NCBI GenBank assembly: GCA_012517475.1
Contig: JAAYUV010000087.1
Location: 1-37,370 of the forward strand
Reading direction: 5' to 3'
Length of the DNA: 37,370 nucleotides
Origin: Peptococcaceae bacterium
GTDB lineage: Bacteria > Bacillota > Desulfitobacteriia > Desulfitobacteriales > Syntrophobotulaceae
The position numbers and the translations under genes were made by a program. Of the stretch, positions 16,176 through 25,027 are shown one piece after another. The notes under the pieces are model-generated. The model saw nothing but the letters and a program-made list of their open reading frames with translations. It was not told the DNA's origin and searched no databases. The number at the start of each line of letters is the position of its first letter. Positions within the stretch are counted from its first letter, which is position 1.

Positions 16176-17558
16176 ATGGAACAGTTGACACCCAAAGAAA
16201 TTGTTGCAGAACTTGATAAGTACATTGTAGGTCAAAAAGAAGCAAAAAGGGCTGTTGCAATTGCTCTGCGTAATCGTTACCGCCGGTCCCTTCTGCCATT
16301 ATCTCTTCAGGAAGATGTCCTACCCAAAAACATCTTAATGATAGGCCCTACCGGGGTTGGTAAAACTGAAATTGCGCGCCGGCTGGCAAAATTGGTTAAA
16401 GCCCCTTTTACCAAGGTTGAAGCCACAAAATTTACTGAAGTCGGATACGTTGGCAGGGATGTTGAATCCATCATCAGGGATTTAACAGAAGTAGCTATTC
16501 GGATGGTCAAGGCGGAAAAAATGAAAGAAGTAGAAAGTCAGGCTGAAGTGAATGCGGAAAAAAGACTTTTGACCATCCTTGTTCCCGGAAAAAAGAAAGA
16601 ATCGAATAATCTGAACCCTTTTCAATATCTTTTCGGACAAGAGGGAGAACAGGAAAAAGAGAGCCAGGTAACTCCGGAAGTGGAAAAAGACCGGGAGTTT
16701 TTACTTGAAAAACTTCGCAAGGGTGAACTTGAGGAGCATATCGTCGAGATTGAGGTTGAGGAAAACCCACCCTATTCCGATATGCTTGGGGCTTCCGGGA
16801 TTGAATTAGGGGTCAATTTACAGGATATGATGGCTGGAATGTTTCCCAAAAAGCGCAAAAAACGTAAAGCATTGGTAAAAGAAGCACGAAGGATCCTCAT
16901 TCAGGAAGAAGCACAAAACTTAATCGATCACGATGAAGCAGTACAAGAGGCAATCCGCAGGACAGAACAGGAAGGAATTGTGTTTATCGATGAGATCGAT
17001 AAGATCGCCGGGAAAGAATCAACTGGCGGACCCGATGTATCCCGGGGAGGAGTTCAACGCGACATTTTACCCCTTGTTGAAGGATCGACTGTGATGACGA
17101 AGTATGGGCCGGTCCGGACTGACCATATTCTTTTCATTGCTGCAGGCGCTTTTCATGTCGCTAAACCTTCAGACTTAATTCCGGAACTTCAGGGAAGATT
17201 TCCAATTCGGGTAGAACTGGAATCTTTAAGTGTGGCTGATTTTAAAAGGATTCTCACAGAACCCCAGTCTTCACTGATCACACAATATAGTGCTTTATTG
17301 TCTACGGAAGGGATAATTGTAACCTTTTCCGAAAATGCTATAGAAGAAATTGCGCAGATCGCCTATAACGTCAATTCGTTTACAGAAAACATCGGGGCGC
17401 GAAGACTTCATACCATTGTGGAAAAAGTATTGGAAGAACTGTCATTTGAAGCTTCTGAACTGCCTGAAGATTATTCCATTACAATAAATAGAGAGTATAT
17501 TCAGAAAAGAGTAGGGGATGTCGCAAAAAATCAAGATCTGTCAAAGTATATACTTTAA
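16176..17558 (+). CDS. hslU: ATP-dependent protease ATPase subunit HslU (ClpY)
   Basis: HslU is the AAA+ unfoldase that feeds proteins to HslV. The 460-residue protein has the HslU start ([21 protein letters not shown]), Walker [10 protein letters not shown] (Gly57-Thr64), the intermediate I domain (about 105-245, Glu/Lys-rich), Walker [10 protein letters not shown] (269-277), and the sensor 2 motif IGARRLHT near the C-terminus. It ends DLSKYIL, the kind of hydrophobic tail that docks into HslV. The frame is open upstream to 16107 inside hslV, but the ATG at 16176 with GGAGGAGG ten bases upstream is the clear start. Confidence 0.97.
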   Translation: MEQLTPKEIVAELDKYIVGQKEAKRAVAIALRNRYRRSLLPLSLQEDVLPKNILMIGPTGVGKTEIARRLAKLVKAPFTKVEATKFTEVGYVGRDVESIIRDLTEVAIRMVKAEKMKEVESQAEVNAEKRLLTILVPGKKKESNNLNPFQYLFGQEGEQEKESQVTPEVEKDREFLLEKLRKGELEEHIVEIEVEENPPYSDMLGASGIELGVNLQDMMAGMFPKKRKKRKALVKEARRILIQEEAQNLIDHDEAVQEAIRRTEQEGIVFIDEIDKIAGKESTGGPDVSRGGVQRDILPLVEGSTVMTKYGPVRTDHILFIAAGAFHVAKPSDLIPELQGRFPIRVELESLSVADFKRILTEPQSSLITQYSALLSTEGIIVTFSENAIEEIAQIAYNVNSFTENIGARRLHTIVEKVLEELSFEASELPEDYSITINREYIQKRVGDVAKNQDLSKYIL

Positions 17559-17582
17559 ATTTTCAAAAAATTCATATATAAT
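17554..17582 (+). promoter_or_regulatory. codY promoter with an internal CodY box
   Basis: TTTAAA (17554-17559), a 17-bp spacer and TATAAT (17577-17582) form a promoter between hslU and codY. AATTTTCAAAAAATT at 17558-17572 matches the CodY consensus AATTTTCWGAAAATT at 14 of 15 positions and sits across the spacer, where binding would block RNA polymerase. This suggests that CodY represses its own gene. Confidence 0.7.
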
Positions 17583-17657
17583 GAAAATAATAAACAATTT
17601 AAACAAGTAGATGGCAAATGAAGAATTTTTATATTGATGTACAAAGGAGGTTAATTT

Positions 17658-18449
17658 GTGGAAAATTTACTGGATAAAACCCGGGCAATCAGCAAATTGA
17701 TTCAACGAGCCGCAGGGAAACCTGTGGATTTCGAAGAAATGGCCAAAGTATTAAGTGAGAAAATAGAATGCAACTGTTATATCGTAGGCCGTAGGGGAAA
17801 AATTCTGGGATACAGCTTTATAACTGATTTTCATTGCGGAGAAATGGAGGAAATTGTCCTCCATACCGAACGTTTCCCTGAGAGCTATAATGAAGGGTTG
17901 CTTAAGATTACTGAAACCAAAGCCAACTCAACCCAAGTCGAAAATGCTTGTGTTTTCAATAAATATGAGAAGTGTGTTTTTAATAATAAAATTACTACCA
18001 TAGTCCCCATTCTCGGCGGCGGAGAAAGAGTCGGCACCTTGGTTCTGGCGAAATTTGACAAGCAGTTTACAGCTTCCGATTTGATTTTAGGCGAATATGG
18101 CGCGACTGTTGTAGGTATGGAAATTTTAAGAGGAAAAGCTGAACAAGCCGAGGAAGAAGCGCGCAAAAAAGCCGCGGTACAGATCGCAGTGGGTACCCTG
18201 TCTTACTCCGAACTGGAGGCAGTTGAACACATCTTTGCGGAGCTGGGCGGCGGGGAAGGCCTGCTGGTAGCCAGTAAAATAGCTGACCGTGTGGGAATAA
18301 CCCGTTCTGTTATTGTCAATGCTCTCCGTAAATTCGAATCTGCCGGTGTAATCGAATCAAAATCACTCGGTATGAAAGGGACCTATATTCGGGTATTAAA
18401 CGATTATCTTTTGGAAGAACTGGATAAGTACGTTAAACATCATCACTAA
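17658..18449 (+). CDS. codY: GTP- and branched-chain amino acid-sensing global regulator CodY
   Basis: This 263-residue protein has the normal CodY build: N-terminal GAF domain ([17 protein letters not shown] to about 155, with [20 protein letters not shown]), a linker helix, and a C-terminal winged helix-turn-helix ([19 protein letters not shown], then [19 protein letters not shown]). CodY in Firmicutes represses biosynthetic and transport genes when isoleucine/valine and, in some species, GTP are high. It starts at GTG 17658, eight bases after AAAGGAGG. Gene order after hslVU is conserved with Bacillus, but a separate promoter with a CodY box precedes it here. Confidence 0.97.
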   Translation: MENLLDKTRAISKLIQRAAGKPVDFEEMAKVLSEKIECNCYIVGRRGKILGYSFITDFHCGEMEEIVLHTERFPESYNEGLLKITETKANSTQVENACVFNKYEKCVFNNKITTIVPILGGGERVGTLVLAKFDKQFTASDLILGEYGATVVGMEILRGKAEQAEEEARKKAAVQIAVGTLSYSELEAVEHIFAELGGGEGLLVASKIADRVGITRSVIVNALRKFESAGVIESKSLGMKGTYIRVLNDYLLEELDKYVKHHH

Positions 18450-18464
18450 AGGTCGGTTAAGAAG

Positions 18465-18923
18465 ATGGAAGGACACGAATACGTATACCGCATGAAACCT
18501 TTGGTTATTCCGGGACTGGGGTATCTTATACTATACCCTGTTCTCTTAGGAACAATCAGTTATGTTTTTTTATTCCCGCAAATCTATATCAAAATCTTCT
18601 CCGGCATTTATATCGTTTCGGCTTTAATTATCCTTCTTATTTGGCTGACAGCAAAAAGTAAAAGGATCATTGTGGACGATCATATCATTATATTTCGATC
18701 TTTGGCCGGCAAGGAGATTATTGAGCCGCACGATATCCGAAAAGCATCTTTCTTCTGGACCAAACGGAATGAAGAGATTGTGCAAATTAAAGCGGGGAAG
18801 AAGGTTTTCTATCTTTCCAATCTCTATTTTCCTTTTAATGAATTGATGACTGATATTGAAGACTTTATTCTCAACAATAATATTCGCTCCAACCTTTCCA
18901 GCCATTACGGCATGAACGAATAA
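18465..18923 (+). CDS. Small two-helix membrane protein with a PH-like C-terminal part
   Basis: The product is 152 residues long. I do not recognise a named family. Two membrane helices are clear (about 13-36 and 41-62), followed by a soluble beta-rich segment (KRIIVDDHIIIFRSLAGKEIIEPHDIR, split here only by description, about 67-92) that resembles bacterial PH-like domains, then a short polar tail. It starts 15 bases after codY and may be co-transcribed with it. Function is unknown. Confidence 0.75.
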   Translation: MEGHEYVYRMKPLVIPGLGYLILYPVLLGTISYVFLFPQIYIKIFSGIYIVSALIILLIWLTAKSKRIIVDDHIIIFRSLAGKEIIEPHDIRKASFFWTKRNEEIVQIKAGKKVFYLSNLYFPFNELMTDIEDFILNNNIRSNLSSHYGMNE

Positions 18924-18943
18924 AGTAATCCTGCAATAATTAG

Positions 18944-18972
18944 TTGCATTCGATTCATCGGTGTGATATCCT
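18944..18972 (+). promoter_or_regulatory. rpsB-tsf promoter
   Basis: TTGCAT (18944-18949), a 17-bp spacer and TATCCT (18967-18972) predict a start near 18979, giving a 5' leader of about 120 bases before rpsB. Confidence 0.65.
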
Positions 18973-18978
18973 ATTCGC

Positions 18979-19099
18979 AGTGTGGTTTTAACAGTACACA
19001 CGCAGAGGGACCTGACGTATATTGTTCCCTGCCAAGGCAAGGGGTACGGGGGATGAACCTGCGGAGGAAAAAACAAGCAAAGAGAGGAGGTGTAACACA
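18979..19099 (+). promoter_or_regulatory. Structured 5' leader of rpsB (possible autoregulatory RNA)
   Basis: The leader can form GTGTG/CACAC (about 18980-19000) and a nine-pair hairpin with one bulged A, GCAG-A-GGGAC (19002-19011) with GTTCCCTGC (19024-19032). G-rich sequence containing ACGGGGGATGAACCTGCGG follows. Ribosomal protein leaders often bind their own product, and S2 autoregulates in proteobacteria. No U-rich terminator is present, so any control here would act on translation or RNA stability. AGGAGG at 19085-19090 is the rpsB ribosome site. Confidence 0.4.
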
Positions 19100-19828
19100 A
19101 TGGCTGTAATATCCATGAAACAACTTTTAGAAGCCGGTGTACACTTCGGGCACCAGACTCGTCGCTGGAACCCAAAAATGGCGCGTTATATTTTTACTGA
19201 AAGAAATGGCATTTACATCATTGACTTGCAAAAAACCGTCAAAAAAGTTGATGAAGCTTACTATTTCGTAAGAGATATCGCTGCCAACGGCGGCACCATG
19301 CTTTTCGTCGGTACTAAGAAGCAAGCACAGGAATCTGTTAAAGAAGAAGCTGAACGCTGCGGAATGTATTTTGTCAACGAACGTTGGCTCGGAGGTATGC
19401 TCACGAACTTCCAGACGATTCAAAAGAGAGTGCAGAGATTGCACGAACTTGAAAGAATGGAAGCAGAAGGGGTATTTGAACTTCTTCCCAAGAAGGAAGT
19501 TGCCGCCCTTCGCCATGAAATGGGAAAATTAGAAAGATTCCTGGGCGGAATCAAGAATATGAAGAAATTACCTGATGCCTTATTTGTAGTAGATCCACGC
19601 AAAGAACGAATCGCAGTTGCCGAGGCCAGAAGGCTGAATATTCCGATCGTTGGTATTGTTGATACGAACTGCGATCCTGATGAGATCGATGTGGTTATCC
19701 CGGCTAATGATGATGCAATCCGTGCGGTTAAACTGCTTACAGCAAAAATGGCCGATGCAATCATCGAAGGACAACAAGGAAGTATCGATAATGTGGAAGA
19801 AGAAACAGAAGAGGCAGTTGAAGAATAG
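19100..19828 (+). CDS. rpsB: 30S ribosomal protein S2
   Basis: This 242-residue protein begins [20 protein letters not shown], the standard S2 opening, and carries [45 protein letters not shown] and [14 protein letters not shown]2 is a late-assembling protein between the head and body of the small subunit. The frame is open upstream to 19022, but the ATG at 19100, nine bases after AGGAGG, matches the family N-terminus. The C-terminus is a short acidic tail (EETEEAVEE). It is followed by tsf, as in most bacteria. Confidence 0.98.
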   Translation: MAVISMKQLLEAGVHFGHQTRRWNPKMARYIFTERNGIYIIDLQKTVKKVDEAYYFVRDIAANGGTMLFVGTKKQAQESVKEEAERCGMYFVNERWLGGMLTNFQTIQKRVQRLHELERMEAEGVFELLPKKEVAALRHEMGKLERFLGGIKNMKKLPDALFVVDPRKERIAVAEARRLNIPIVGIVDTNCDPDEIDVVIPANDDAIRAVKLLTAKMADAIIEGQQGSIDNVEEETEEAVEE

Positions 19829-19834
19829 GTTCTA

Positions 19835-19890
19835 AACAGGGTGAGATTAGGGTATGTTCATATTTCTTGACTTACCCTGTTCTTTTGTTT
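19835..19890 (+). terminator. Hairpin between rpsB and tsf (partial terminator or attenuator)
   Basis: AACAGGGT (19835-19842) pairs with ACCCTGTT (19874-19881), followed by CTTTTGTTT. The loop is 31 bases, so the stem is weaker than a standard terminator. It could lower tsf expression relative to rpsB. Confidence 0.5.
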
Positions 19891-19924
19891 CATTAGGTCT
19901 TTGAAGCAAGGAGGTTTTTCGTTT

Positions 19925-20581
19925 ATGGCAGATATCTCTGCTGCTCTGGTTAAGGAACTGAGAGAAAGAACCGGAGCGGGAATGATGGATTGCAAAAAAG
20001 CCTTGACTGAATGCAATGGGGATATGGATAAGGCTATTGATTATTTGAGAGAAAAAGGTTTGGCTGCTGCAGCTAAAAAAGAAGGGCGTATTGCTGCAGA
20101 AGGTTTGGTAGAATCCTATATTCACGGCGGCGGTCGTATAGGGGTACTGGTTGAAGTTAACTGTGAAACCGACTTTGTTGCTCGTGGAGATGAATTTAAA
20201 CAGTTTACCAGGGATATAGCCATGCAGATAGCTGCCGCTAAGCCACTTTATGTTACAAAGGAAGATGTTCCTGCGGATGTTCTGGAACATGAAAAACAAA
20301 TTTTAAGAGCACAGGCGCTTAACGAGGGAAAACCGGAAAAAATCGTTGATAAAATGGTGGAAGGCCGGGTAGAGAAATTTTATAAGGAAGTTTGTCTATT
20401 AGAGCAGCCTTTTATTAAAGATCCGGATATCGTAATTAAGGACCTTGTCATGCAAAAAATTGCTAAAATCGGGGAAAAGATAGCTATTCGCAGATTTGCC
20501 CGTTATGAACTGGGTGAAGGAATTGAAAAGCGTCAAGATAATTTTGCCGATGAAGTAATGAAAGAAATGAATCGTTGTTAA
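19925..20581 (+). CDS. tsf: Elongation factor Ts
   Basis: EF-Ts recycles EF-Tu from its GDP form. The 218-residue protein starts [26 protein letters not shown] and has [31 protein letters not shown] and the C-terminal helical region. Its length is of the short type, about 200-220 residues with a single core repeat, instead of the ~280 residues of E. coli and Bacillus. The ATG at 19925 follows AAGGAGG by ten bases; the open frame begins a little earlier at 19901 but has no ribosome site. It closes the rpsB-tsf unit, with a terminator three bases downstream. Confidence 0.97.
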   Translation: MADISAALVKELRERTGAGMMDCKKALTECNGDMDKAIDYLREKGLAAAAKKEGRIAAEGLVESYIHGGGRIGVLVEVNCETDFVARGDEFKQFTRDIAMQIAAAKPLYVTKEDVPADVLEHEKQILRAQALNEGKPEKIVDKMVEGRVEKFYKEVCLLEQPFIKDPDIVIKDLVMQKIAKIGEKIAIRRFARYELGEGIEKRQDNFADEVMKEMNRC

Positions 20582-20583
20582 AC

Positions 20584-20608
20584 GGGAACACCTCGGTGTT
20601 CTCTTTTA
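20584..20608 (+). terminator. Intrinsic terminator after tsf
   Basis: GGGAACACC (20584-20592) pairs with GGTGTTCTC (20595-20603) and is followed by TTTT. The tight loop means the innermost pair probably opens. Confidence 0.85.
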
Positions 20609-20670
20609 TTGAAAAGAAACATCTTTTAACCCAATGGACATCATTTATTTCAAAAAGTTTCAAGAGGTTC

Positions 20671-20699
20671 TTGATTTTTTGGAAAAGGATTTTTATCTT
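20671..20699 (+). promoter_or_regulatory. pyrH-frr promoter
   Basis: TTGATT (20671-20676), a 17-bp spacer and TATCTT (20694-20699) lie between the tsf terminator and pyrH, 35 bases before the start codon. Confidence 0.6.
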
Positions 20700-20734
20700 C
20701 AGTGAAGAAATAAAGATAATACGGAGGTTCTTCC

Positions 20735-21454
20735 ATGACAACTTCACGCTACCGCCGCGTTGTTCTAAAACTTAGTGGAGAAGCTCTTGCCGGTGAGCAG
20801 GGCTTTGGGATCGCACATAGCATGCTAACATCTGTTGCTAAGCAAGTCAGTGAAGTTCAAGAACTTGGAGTGGAAATGGCTCTCGTAGTTGGAGGAGGAA
20901 ACATCTGGCGGGGGATCGCAGGAAGCTCACAGGGAATGGATCGCGCCACTGCCGATTATATGGGAATGCTGGCAACGGTGATGAATGCTTTGGCTTTACA
21001 GGATGCACTGGAACAATATAATATTAGTACGAGAGTTTTATCTGCAATTGAGATGAGACAGGTAGCGGAACCCTACATACGAAGAAGAGCTATCCGCCAT
21101 ATGGAAAAAGGACGAATTGTCATCTTTGCTGCCGGCACCGGAAATCCTTATTTCTCTACTGATACTACCGCCGCGCTCAGGGCTGCGGAAATTGAGGCGG
21201 AGGTAATACTTATGGCGAAGCGGGTTGATGGAGTCTATGATTCCGATCCTCTGAAAAATCCCAATGCCAAAAAATTTGACCGGCTGACATACCTGGATGT
21301 ACTTAGTAAGGGATTAGGGGTAATGGATTCAACTGCCACTTCCCTGTGCATGGATAATGATATTCCGCTAATTGTTTTTAATCTGAATCAAAATGGCAAT
21401 ATTATAAAAGCACTTAAGGGCGAGACTATTGGAACCTATGTAGGGAGGGACTAA
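20735..21454 (+). CDS. pyrH: UMP kinase
   Basis: This 239-residue bacterial UMP kinase (amino acid kinase fold) converts UMP to UDP for RNA, DNA and cell-wall precursors. Motifs in order: [64 protein letters not shown] and [13 protein letters not shown]. It starts after CGGAGG with normal spacing. frr begins one base after its stop, so the two are translationally coupled, as in most bacteria. Confidence 0.97.
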   Translation: MTTSRYRRVVLKLSGEALAGEQGFGIAHSMLTSVAKQVSEVQELGVEMALVVGGGNIWRGIAGSSQGMDRATADYMGMLATVMNALALQDALEQYNISTRVLSAIEMRQVAEPYIRRRAIRHMEKGRIVIFAAGTGNPYFSTDTTAALRAAEIEAEVILMAKRVDGVYDSDPLKNPNAKKFDRLTYLDVLSKGLGVMDSTATSLCMDNDIPLIVFNLNQNGNIIKALKGETIGTYVGRD

Positions 21455-21455
21455 A

Positions 21456-22013
21456 GTGATTAATGATGTGTTGAACGAATCAGAAGAAAAGATGAAAAAG
21501 ACGGTAGAGGTACTGCGTAAAGATTTAGCTTCAGTGAGGGCAGGAAGAGCTAATCCGGCTATGTTGGAGAAAATCTCCGTTGATTATTACGGAACTCCCA
21601 CTCCGGTAAATCAATTAGCGAATGTTTCCGTTCCGGAACCGCGGATCCTTATTATTCAACCCTGGGATAAATCATCAATTAAGGACATTGAAAAAGCCAT
21701 TTTGAAATCCGATCTTGGTCTGACTCCATCGAATGACGGCGTAGTGATAAGGCTTAACATTCCCCAGCTAACGGCAGAACGCCGGACGGAAATTGTCAAA
21801 ACAGTAAAAAAGAAGGCGGAAGAGGCCAGGGTAGCAGTTCGGAATATCCGCCGCGAGCTAATTGATGATATTAAAAAATTAGAAAAAGAAAAGGCTGCTT
21901 CTGAAGACGATTCTAAAAAAAGTCAGGAAAAAGCTCAGAAGCTTACAGATAAATACATTAAGGACATCGACGATGTGTTAGAGAAAAAAGAAAAAGAAAT
22001 AATGGAAGTGTAA
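21456..22013 (+). CDS. frr: Ribosome recycling factor
   Basis: RRF, with EF-G, splits the post-termination ribosome. The 185-residue protein has the signature [20 protein letters not shown] (here VRAGRANP), [35 protein letters not shown] and [11 protein letters not shown], and ends in the long helix of the coiled-coil domain. The GTG start at 21456 lies seven bases after GGGAGGG, which sits in the 3' end of pyrH. Confidence 0.97.
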   Translation: MINDVLNESEEKMKKTVEVLRKDLASVRAGRANPAMLEKISVDYYGTPTPVNQLANVSVPEPRILIIQPWDKSSIKDIEKAILKSDLGLTPSNDGVVIRLNIPQLTAERRTEIVKTVKKKAEEARVAVRNIRRELIDDIKKLEKEKAASEDDSKKSQEKAQKLTDKYIKDIDDVLEKKEKEIMEV

Positions 22014-22017
22014 ATCT

Positions 22018-22209
22018 TTGATTTGGCTTGGTAGAAGATGGGATGTAGTTTTAAAAGAATTAACGGAAGATAAGATTGACTTTGAATGTGAAACAACATA
22101 CCCATACGGCAAAGTGACCCCCTGCGGCGATTTACGCGTAGCCAGGGTTAACCAGGTTAAAGGCAAATTGAAATTTATTCTATTACATGATAGATTTAAT
22201 AGGAAATAA
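22018..22209 (+). CDS. Small conserved-looking protein between frr and uppS
   Basis: This is a 63-residue open frame from a TTG at 22018, reading MIWLGRRWDVVLKELTED, then DLRVARVNQVKGKLKFILLHD. It starts four bases after frr, ends just before a strong terminator, and has a normal residue mix. I recall short proteins of similar pattern (an aromatic start, a central Thr/Arg-Pro segment and a VVR core) next to frr in related clostridia, but cannot confirm this. There is no strong ribosome site, so it may depend on coupling to frr. Function is unknown. Confidence 0.5.
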   Translation: MIWLGRRWDVVLKELTEDKIDFECETTYPYGKVTPCGDLRVARVNQVKGKLKFILLHDRFNRK

Positions 22210-22217
22210 GTATATCG

Positions 22218-22242
22218 ACCCCCTTCAGCCAGGGGGTTTTTC
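22218..22242 (+). terminator. Intrinsic terminator before uppS
   Basis: ACCCCCT (22218-22224) pairs with AGGGGGT (22231-22237) around TCAGCC, followed by TTTT. No promoter is evident between it and uppS, so some read-through is likely needed for uppS expression. Confidence 0.88.
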
Positions 22243-22280
22243 CGCAGTGAGGGGAAAAGGGGTTTTAAGGTGGGTTTACT

Positions 22281-23048
22281 GTGAGAATATGGAAAAACAA
22301 TAAGAAAAAGGAACTATCTGCAGACATTGATATGAACCGAATACCTACCCATATTGCAATTATTATGGATGGAAACGGGAGATGGGCAGCGCTTCGAGGG
22401 ATGCCCAGGGCTGTGGGGCATAGGGCCGGAGTAGAGGCTTTGCGGGAAATTGTCAGGACATGTGATGCTTTAGGCGTTAAATATTTGACAGTCTACGCTT
22501 TTTCTACTGAAAATTGGAAGAGACCCCAGTCTGAGATCGGGATACTGATGTCTTTATTGAAGGAATATGTTCGCAAAGAACTAGGAGATTTACACGCCAA
22601 TCATGTTCAGATCAGGGTTCTTGGCAACATTGAACAGTTACCGCCGGATGTAAGGGAAGCTATACTTCTGGCTTGTGAAAAAACCAAGGACAATACCGGC
22701 CTTATTTTTAATTTGGCTGTGAATTACGGCGGACGGGCCGAGTTACTTCACGCAGTAAAATCTATCGTGAAAGATGTTCAGGCCGGTAAACTGGACGAGG
22801 AAAAAATTAACGAAGAATCCTTTGAAAACTATCTGTATACCGGTGGCTGTCCTGAACCGGACCTCCTGATCAGAACCTCGGGTGAAATGAGAATAAGCAA
22901 TTTCCTATTATGGCAGGTTGCATATTCCGAATTTGTCGTTGTCAATGAGTGTTGGCCCGATTTTAACGAAAAATCCCTGATCGAAGCTGTCCGGATATTC
23001 CAGAATCGGGACCGAAGATTTGGCGGAATTAAGAAGGTTGAGGAATAA
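22281..23048 (+). CDS. uppS: Undecaprenyl diphosphate synthase
   Basis: This cis-prenyltransferase builds the C55 lipid carrier for peptidoglycan from farnesyl diphosphate and IPP. The 255-residue protein has HIAIIMDGNGRWA with catalytic Asp30, GHRAGVEALREIVR, TVYAFSTENWKRP, FNLAVNYGGRAELL and the C-terminal PEPDLLIRTSGEMRISNFL and YSEFVV motifs. It starts at GTG 22281 after AAGGTGG. It overlaps no neighbour but is two bases from cdsA, so both are made from one transcript. IPP is supplied by the pathway to which dxr and ispG, further downstream, belong. Confidence 0.97.
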   Translation: MRIWKNNKKKELSADIDMNRIPTHIAIIMDGNGRWAALRGMPRAVGHRAGVEALREIVRTCDALGVKYLTVYAFSTENWKRPQSEIGILMSLLKEYVRKELGDLHANHVQIRVLGNIEQLPPDVREAILLACEKTKDNTGLIFNLAVNYGGRAELLHAVKSIVKDVQAGKLDEEKINEESFENYLYTGGCPEPDLLIRTSGEMRISNFLLWQVAYSEFVVVNECWPDFNEKSLIEAVRIFQNRDRRFGGIKKVEE

Positions 23049-23050
23049 AT

Positions 23051-23842
23051 ATGACAAAAAGAATCCTCAGTGCCTTAATAGGAGCTCCCCTTTTGCTGTA
23101 CATGACATGGCTTGGAGGGTTATATCTTGCCTTACTGGTGACGGTGCTTGCCCTGTTGGGTCTCAGAGAATTTTTAGACATAGGACGTAAAGCAGATTTC
23201 GTCTCTCAGTCAAGGCTTATCGTTATATTTTGTGCCTTGTGGTTGGGAATATTTCTATTTGGGTATTACACATGGCTTTTGCCTTTAGGCCTTATTTGGT
23301 TTGTTCTTATTTTTGGACGTTATGCCCTCAATTACCCGGATATATCTTATACGCAAGCTTCTTATGGTTTTCTTGCCTTTGTTTATCCGGTTGCTCTTTT
23401 TACCTATCTGTATTTTCTGAGGGAATTACCCCACGGGCTGGTCTGGTGCTTTTTTGTGTTTACTGTGGTTTGGGCAACAGATACCGGAGCTTTTTTTGTT
23501 GGAACTGCTTTCGGAAGAAGAAAACTTGCGCCCAGAGTCAGTCCTAAAAAGTCTGTCGAAGGTGCTGTCGGCGGATTATTATCTGCAATGCTTCTTGGTC
23601 TTGTTTTTTGGTTAATTACGAAAGAGGGGAATCTGCCGGCCGTTTTGATTTTATCTATGGTCACAAGCATGGTTTCTCAGATTGGGGATCTTTTTGAATC
23701 TGCATTAAAAAGATCTGCAGGGGTCAAAGACTCCGGCACCATCATACCGGGTCATGGGGGGATCCTGGACCGGTTTGACAGCTTTTTGTTTGCACTTCCC
23801 ATGGTTTATTTTGCTTTAATCCTTGGATTGGTGGGATTTTAA
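23051..23842 (+). CDS. cdsA: Phosphatidate cytidylyltransferase
   Basis: CdsA makes CDP-diacylglycerol from phosphatidic acid and CTP, the common precursor of phospholipids. The 263-residue protein is mostly membrane helices and has the family motifs DTGAFFVGTAFGRRKLAP, SPKKSVEGAVGG, and the C-terminal signature LKRSAGVKDSGTIIPGHGG followed by DRFDS. Position after uppS is standard. The next gene starts two bases after its stop. Confidence 0.96.
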   Translation: MTKRILSALIGAPLLLYMTWLGGLYLALLVTVLALLGLREFLDIGRKADFVSQSRLIVIFCALWLGIFLFGYYTWLLPLGLIWFVLIFGRYALNYPDISYTQASYGFLAFVYPVALFTYLYFLRELPHGLVWCFFVFTVVWATDTGAFFVGTAFGRRKLAPRVSPKKSVEGAVGGLLSAMLLGLVFWLITKEGNLPAVLILSMVTSMVSQIGDLFESALKRSAGVKDSGTIIPGHGGILDRFDSFLFALPMVYFALILGLVGF

Positions 23843-23843
23843 A

Positions 23844-24944
23844 ATGAGCGTTCAGCCTCGCTCTTCTCTTAAGGAAAATATTAATCGATTAGTTATCATT
23901 GCCGGAATCTTGTTGATACTGAAACTATTTACATATACGGTCCAAGATTTTCTGCCCGTTTTTAGTACAGTTTTAGGAAAATTGCTTTCCTCACTCTTGC
24001 CTTTTATACTTGCCTTTATCTTTGCATTTTTAATAGAACCCCTTGTGCAAAAGCTGATAAAATCGTTCAAAATGAAAAGAACGTATTCTTCCTTTCTAGT
24101 CATCACTGCTGTTGCTATTTTTCTGATCCTTCTTCTTGTATTACTTGGAAGCAGGTTATATAAGGAATTGGCGGAGTTAACCACGGTATTCCCTGAAATG
24201 TACAACAGAAGCGTATCATTGATCACTGAACAGGCAGGCATTGTGCAAAAATATCTCGAATTAAACCCGGAGATTCAAAATACAATCCGTTCTTCTTCTC
24301 AGGATATTATCGCTTCATTGCAGGTTATATTAAAAAATGGGAGCATCAGCCTCTTAGCGTTTTTAGGAGCTTTACCGAACTTTTTAATCATCATTATTAT
24401 TACAATTGTAGCGACATTACTCACCAGTATCAGTTATCCTTCGGTTAGGGATTGGTTTTATCAAAGAGTAAAAGGAAAATATCATTCCATGACACGATTG
24501 GTTGTGGCTGATCTCGGGTCTGCTCTGGTAGGCTTTCTAAGAGCGGAGTTGATTTTAGTTTCCGTGACATCCATCGTGATTACGATTGGTCTGCTGATCC
24601 TTGGTAATAAATATGCTTTTACTATTGGAATTTTGTCGGGACTGCTGGATTTGATTCCTATCATTGGCCCCTCCCTTATTTTCATTCCATGGATTATTTT
24701 CTTGTTTTTTACCGGTGCGTTATCGTCGGCTTTAAAAATACTCTTTGTATATCTTGCCGCAACCGTAATCCGTCAGATTCTTGAACCAAAGATTTTAGCA
24801 CAGGGGATAGGAATTCACCCGTTACCCACACTGATCTCGATTTATGTGGGGCTAAACCTTTTTGGGGTTAGCGGGCTGATTATCGGGCCGGCAATAATTG
24901 TTATCTATGAGGCTCTCAGGAAAGCGGGATTTTTCCCTAAGTGA
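23844..24944 (+). CDS. AI-2E family (PerM/YtvI-like) membrane transporter
   Basis: This membrane protein of about 366 residues has a helix pair near the N-terminus, a soluble/coil segment (ELAELTTVFPEMYNRSVSLI) and a cluster of helices in the C-terminal half (FLGALPNFLIIIIITIVATL; ILSGLLDLIPIIGPSLIFIP; LFGVSGLIIGPAIIVI). The GxxDLIPIIGP and GVSGLIIGP motifs are the mark of the AI-2E/UPF0118 family, some of which export autoinducer 2 or act as Na+(Li+)/H+ antiporters. The substrate is not predictable here. The frame opens at 23823 inside cdsA, but ATG 23844 is the better start. It sits between cdsA and dxr, where Bacillus has no such gene. Confidence 0.88.
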   Translation: MSVQPRSSLKENINRLVIIAGILLILKLFTYTVQDFLPVFSTVLGKLLSSLLPFILAFIFAFLIEPLVQKLIKSFKMKRTYSSFLVITAVAIFLILLLVLLGSRLYKELAELTTVFPEMYNRSVSLITEQAGIVQKYLELNPEIQNTIRSSSQDIIASLQVILKNGSISLLAFLGALPNFLIIIIITIVATLLTSISYPSVRDWFYQRVKGKYHSMTRLVVADLGSALVGFLRAELILVSVTSIVITIGLLILGNKYAFTIGILSGLLDLIPIIGPSLIFIPWIIFLFFTGALSSALKILFVYLAATVIRQILEPKILAQGIGIHPLPTLISIYVGLNLFGVSGLIIGPAIIVIYEALRKAGFFPK

Positions 24945-25027
24945 TATAAGTGGTATCTGTGAAAAACTCAGAATTTTTTAAGTTTGGGGAGTTATAATCC
25001 GATTTAACCACAATAAGGAGATATTGC

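Noticed and set aside
19030-19070. TPP riboswitch, suggested by GATGAACCTGCGG before rpsB
   Set aside because: The CTGAGA core and the rest of the TPP consensus are missing, and the gene context does not fit.
19022-19099. N-terminal extension of S2
   Set aside because: The residues do not match S2, and the strong ribosome site points to ATG 19100.
22243-22280. A dedicated uppS promoter after the 22218-22242 terminator
   Set aside because: Only G-rich sequence and a ribosome site are visible; there is no room for a full promoter and no -10 match.
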